Below, piece after piece: positions 61,640-64,000 of a stretch of 64,000 nt of DNA (positions are counted from its first letter, which is position 1; each line of letters starts with the position of its first letter). Origin of the DNA: Thermomonospora echinospora (GTDB taxonomy: Bacteria; Actinomycetota; Actinomycetes; Streptosporangiales; Streptosporangiaceae); contig NZ_FNVO01000021.1 in NCBI RefSeq assembly GCF_900108175.1, forward strand, positions 59,619 to 123,618. The letters run 5' to 3'. Under the pieces are notes generated by a model. That model saw nothing but the letters and a program-made list of their open reading frames with translations, ran no database searches and had not been told where the DNA came from. Both the position numbers and the translations under genes were made by a program.

Positions 61640-62491
61640 ATGGACTTTGAATTCGACGAGGATCAGCGGCTGCTCCAGCAGATGGTCCGTGAGACGGTGA
61701 CCAAGTCGCGGTCGCTGCCCGAGGAAGAACTGTGGGCGCAGTACCGGGAGCTGGGGTGGCTGGAGGCCCCTCCGGTGGAGCTGGCGATCGTGCTGGAGGA
61801 GCTGGGCTACGTCGCCGACCCGACGCCCTTCCTCGCCACGGCCACGTGGTTCGCGCCGCTCGCCGGGCGGCTGCCCGAGGGATCGGGGACGGCGGTGTGC
61901 GACGGGACCGGCCGGTTCGTCCTGGACGCCGACCGGGCCGACGAGATCGCGCTGGTCACCGGGGACGGCGTGGTCGTGGTGAAGGGCTCCGACGTGCGCG
62001 CTGACCGGGTCGCCGTCTTCGACCAGACCCTGCACGTGGCCCACGTGGACGCGCCCGGCCTGGTGGCCGGGGTCCCGGACCTGGCCCTGATGGGTCTGGC
62101 GATCACCACGGTCGGATCCTGCCGCCGCATCCTGGACATGGCCGTCGCGCACGTGAAGCAGCGCGTCCAGTTCGACGTGCCCATCGGCTCCTTCCAGGCC
62201 GTCAAGCACAAGGCCGCCGACATGTACGTGGCGATCGAACGGGCCCGGGCGCTGGCCTACTTCTCCGCGCTGACCATCGCCGAGGACGACCCGCGCCGCC
62301 GCCGGGCCGCCGCGATGGCCAAGGCCGCCGCCGGCGAGTGCCAGCGCGTCGTCTTCAAGCACGGCCTGCAGCTCTTCGGAGCCATGGGCTTCACCTGGGA
62401 GAACGAGCTGCAGATCTACCTGAAGCGGGCCAAGGCCGGCGACCTGCTGCTGGGCACGGCATCCGAACACAGAAGGGCTTTGCTGGCATGA
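61640..62491 (+). CDS. Small acyl-CoA dehydrogenase-family subunit
   Basis: A 283-residue acyl-CoA-dehydrogenase-like protein, shorter than the usual 380. MDFEFDEDQRLLQQMVRETV is the opening helix; RRILDMAVAHVKQRVQFDVPIGSFQAVKHKAADMYVAIERARALAYF is the typical C-terminal domain; the end is LFGAMGFTWENELQIYLKRAKAGDLLLG. The middle beta domain is reduced. Steroid-degrading actinobacteria use heteromeric enzymes from paired short and long genes (ChsE/FadE type); the overlap with the following gene fits that. GGAGG precedes ATG 61640 by six bases. Confidence 0.87.
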   Translation: MDFEFDEDQRLLQQMVRETVTKSRSLPEEELWAQYRELGWLEAPPVELAIVLEELGYVADPTPFLATATWFAPLAGRLPEGSGTAVCDGTGRFVLDADRADEIALVTGDGVVVVKGSDVRADRVAVFDQTLHVAHVDAPGLVAGVPDLALMGLAITTVGSCRRILDMAVAHVKQRVQFDVPIGSFQAVKHKAADMYVAIERARALAYFSALTIAEDDPRRRRAAAMAKAAAGECQRVVFKHGLQLFGAMGFTWENELQIYLKRAKAGDLLLGTASEHRRALLA

Positions 62492-63636
62492 GGCTGACTG
62501 CCGATCCGGAGGTCGAGGAGTTCCGCGCCGAGTTCTCCGCCTTCCTCGACGCCAACCTGCCGTCCGAGCAGGAGGCGGTGCCCCGCTCGAAGTCCAGCGC
62601 GGACATGCCGGAGTGGGCCAGGCGCTGGCAGCGCACGCTGTTCGACGCCGGCTGGCTGCTGCCCGGCCAGCCCCCCGAGTACGGCGGGCGCAACGCCACA
62701 CTGGCGCAGCAGCTCGCGCACCTGGAGGAGCTGTCCCGGCGGCGGATCTACCACAGCTTCAACCCGCAGGGCCTCGGCATCATCGCGGCCTCGCTCCTGA
62801 CGTTCGGGACCGAGGAGCAAAAGCGCAGGTGGGCCCTGCCGATCCTGCGGGCGGAGATCACCGCGGCGCTCGGCATGAGCGAGCCGGGCGCCGGGTCCGA
62901 CCTGGCCGGCCTGCGGACCCGCGCCGTCCTGGCCGGCGACCACTTCGTGGTGAACGGCCAGAAGGTGTGGACCTCCGGCGCCCACGACGCCGACGTGCTG
63001 CTGACGTTCGTGCGCACCGACCCCGAGGCCCCCAAGCACAAGGGCATCAGCGTCCTGCTCATCCCCACCGATACCGAGGGCGTGGTGCGGCGGCCGTTCG
63101 GGTCCATCACCGGCCCCGAGGACCTGGACTTCAACGAGGTGTTCTTCACCGACGTCCGGGTGCCCCGGGAGAACCTGGTCGGCCCGCTCAACGACGGCTG
63201 GCGGGTGGCCAACGGCTCCCTGGGCCACGAGCGGACCATGCTGTGGATCAGCTTCGCCGAGCGGCTGGAGGACCTGGTCCGGGACGCGGCCAGCGACGCG
63301 GAGTGGTACGCGACCCTGCTGATGGACCTGCAGGCGCTGCGGCTGCTGGGCTACCGCCAGCTCGGCGGCGACCAGAGCCCGGCACAGATCTCCGTGCTCA
63401 AGCTGCTCGGCTCCGAGGCCGTGCAGCACGCCAGCCTGCACGCGCTGGAGGAACGCGGCGCCGAGGGACTGGTCCACCCCGCGTTCACCGCCCCGTTCAA
63501 CCACATGAACCACGAGCCGTTCATCTCCAGCTGGTTCGAGCGGTACGTGCGCAGCTTCGCCGGAACGATCGCCGGCGGCACCTCCGAGATCCAGCGCAAC
63601 ATCATCGCCGAGCGCATCCTCGGCCTGCCCAGGTAA
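62488..63636 (+). CDS. Acyl-CoA dehydrogenase, partner subunit
   Basis: A 382-residue acyl-CoA dehydrogenase of full length. Domains: helical N-terminus, ITAALGMSEPGAGSDLAGLRTRAVLAGDHFVVNGQKVWTSGAHDAD (FAD and substrate signature), beta domain with DLDFNEVFFTDVRVPRENLVG, and the C-terminal AGGTSEIQRNIIAERILGLPR, the FAD-binding end. The ATGA overlap with the short subunit gene means stoichiometric translation. It introduces a double bond alpha-beta to the CoA thioester in fatty-acid or steroid side-chain breakdown. The enoyl-CoA hydratase gene follows in 12 bases. Confidence 0.9.
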   Translation: MRLTADPEVEEFRAEFSAFLDANLPSEQEAVPRSKSSADMPEWARRWQRTLFDAGWLLPGQPPEYGGRNATLAQQLAHLEELSRRRIYHSFNPQGLGIIAASLLTFGTEEQKRRWALPILRAEITAALGMSEPGAGSDLAGLRTRAVLAGDHFVVNGQKVWTSGAHDADVLLTFVRTDPEAPKHKGISVLLIPTDTEGVVRRPFGSITGPEDLDFNEVFFTDVRVPRENLVGPLNDGWRVANGSLGHERTMLWISFAERLEDLVRDAASDAEWYATLLMDLQALRLLGYRQLGGDQSPAQISVLKLLGSEAVQHASLHALEERGAEGLVHPAFTAPFNHMNHEPFISSWFERYVRSFAGTIAGGTSEIQRNIIAERILGLPR

Positions 63637-63647
63637 GGGAGACACCG

Positions 63648-64000
63648 ATGGAGCAGATCCTGTACGAGGTCAAGGACCGGGTGGCGGTCATCTCGTTGAA
63701 CCGTCCCGAGGTCGCCAACGCCCAGACCATGGACCTGCTGGACGACCTGGACGCGGCCTGGAGCCGGGCCGCCGACGATGAGGAGGTGCGGGTCATCGTG
63801 CTGCGCGGCAACGGCAAGCACTTCTCGGCCGGGCACGACCTCAAGAGCGGGGCGCCCGCCCCCGAAAAGCTCACCCTGGAGTGGATCTACACCATCGAGG
63901 CCCGCCGGTACCTGGAGTACTGCCTGCGCTGGCGCAACGTTCCCAAGCCCTCGATCGCCTCCGTGCAGGGCAAGTGCATCGCCGGCGGGCTGATGCTGTG
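63648..64000 (+). CDS. Enoyl-CoA hydratase/isomerase, C-terminus beyond the window
   Basis: The first 117 residues of a crotonase family enzyme. MEQILYEVKDRVAVISLNRPEVANAQTMDLLDDLDAAW, then RVIVLRGNGKHFSAGHDLKSG (oxyanion-hole region) and KPSIASVQGKCIAGGLML, where the window ends. The enzyme would hydrate the enoyl-CoA made by the two dehydrogenase subunits. GGGAGACACC precedes ATG 63648. The catalytic glutamates lie beyond residue 117 and cannot be checked. Confidence 0.9.
   Translation, partial: MEQILYEVKDRVAVISLNRPEVANAQTMDLLDDLDAAWSRAADDEEVRVIVLRGNGKHFSAGHDLKSGAPAPEKLTLEWIYTIEARRYLEYCLRWRNVPKPSIASVQGKCIAGGLML

Noticed and set aside
61462..61650. Short frame upstream of the acyl-CoA dehydrogenase gene
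   Set aside because: Pro/Ala/Arg-rich translation, no ribosome site, and it overlaps the start of a well-supported gene.

Overview
The window is about 70% GC, with strong third-position GC bias, many ATGA/GTGA stop-start overlaps, GTG and TTG starts, a conservon operon, a WYL regulator and an XRE/ATP-binding-protein neighbourhood. This points to a filamentous actinomycete chromosome, probably Streptosporangiales or Streptomyces-like; genus not determinable here. I see no rRNA, tRNA, CRISPR array, transposase or integrase. The content is accessory: drug protection, redox enzymes, catabolic islands and many one-component regulators. Left part (1-13.3 kb): a minus-strand pair made of a truncated very large protein (DUF6603-like, tentative) translationally coupled to a PhoD-type phosphatase; an anti-sigma-type ATPase; a HelR-type RNA polymerase-protecting helicase preceded by a near-perfect rifamycin-associated element (RAE); then a small membrane protein, an ECF-type sigma factor, a TPR protein and a TIM-barrel isomerase in one tightly packed plus-strand operon; a DHFR-like reductase; and about 0.9 kb with no convincing gene. 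Middle-left (13.3-26 kb): a complete conservon, cvnA-B-C-D followed by two cytochromes P450, closed by a stack of perfect hairpins; an AlkZ-like winged-helix protein, a VOC protein with divergent WYL regulator, a zinc metallopeptidase, and a TetR/UvrA-like pair sharing an operator. Middle (26-38 kb): a multicopper oxidase and an island of P-type ATPase, universal stress protein, GNAT/ADP-forming acyl-CoA synthetase, zinc alcohol dehydrogenase and SRPBCC protein, resembling the OsdR/DevR hypoxia-dormancy gene sets of actinobacteria; two DevR-like boxes lie in its promoter regions. A MarR/MFS divergent pair with three phased palindromes follows. Right-middle (40-49 kb): a catabolic or modifying cluster of P450, ferredoxin, mycofactocin-type SDR, two 3-hydroxyisobutyrate-dehydrogenase-like enzymes, ferredoxin reductase, a DUF35-thiolase fusion and DoxX; its two divergent promoter regions share a TGAAC-N4-GTTCA palindrome, so one regulator probably controls the whole set. 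Right (49-64 kb): a TetR gene and an exported lipase / LVIVD protein / DUF305 protein / cholesterol-oxidase-like set, tied together by five copies of a 16-bp palindrome, always 23 bp apart within each array, and by two near-identical promoters; then a PucR regulator, an XRE/HATPase regulatory patch, two tiny CXXCXGXG zinc-ribbon proteins, and the start of a fatty-acid or steroid-type acyl-CoA dehydrogenase/enoyl-CoA hydratase operon. All functional calls come from reading motifs by eye; no database search was run.
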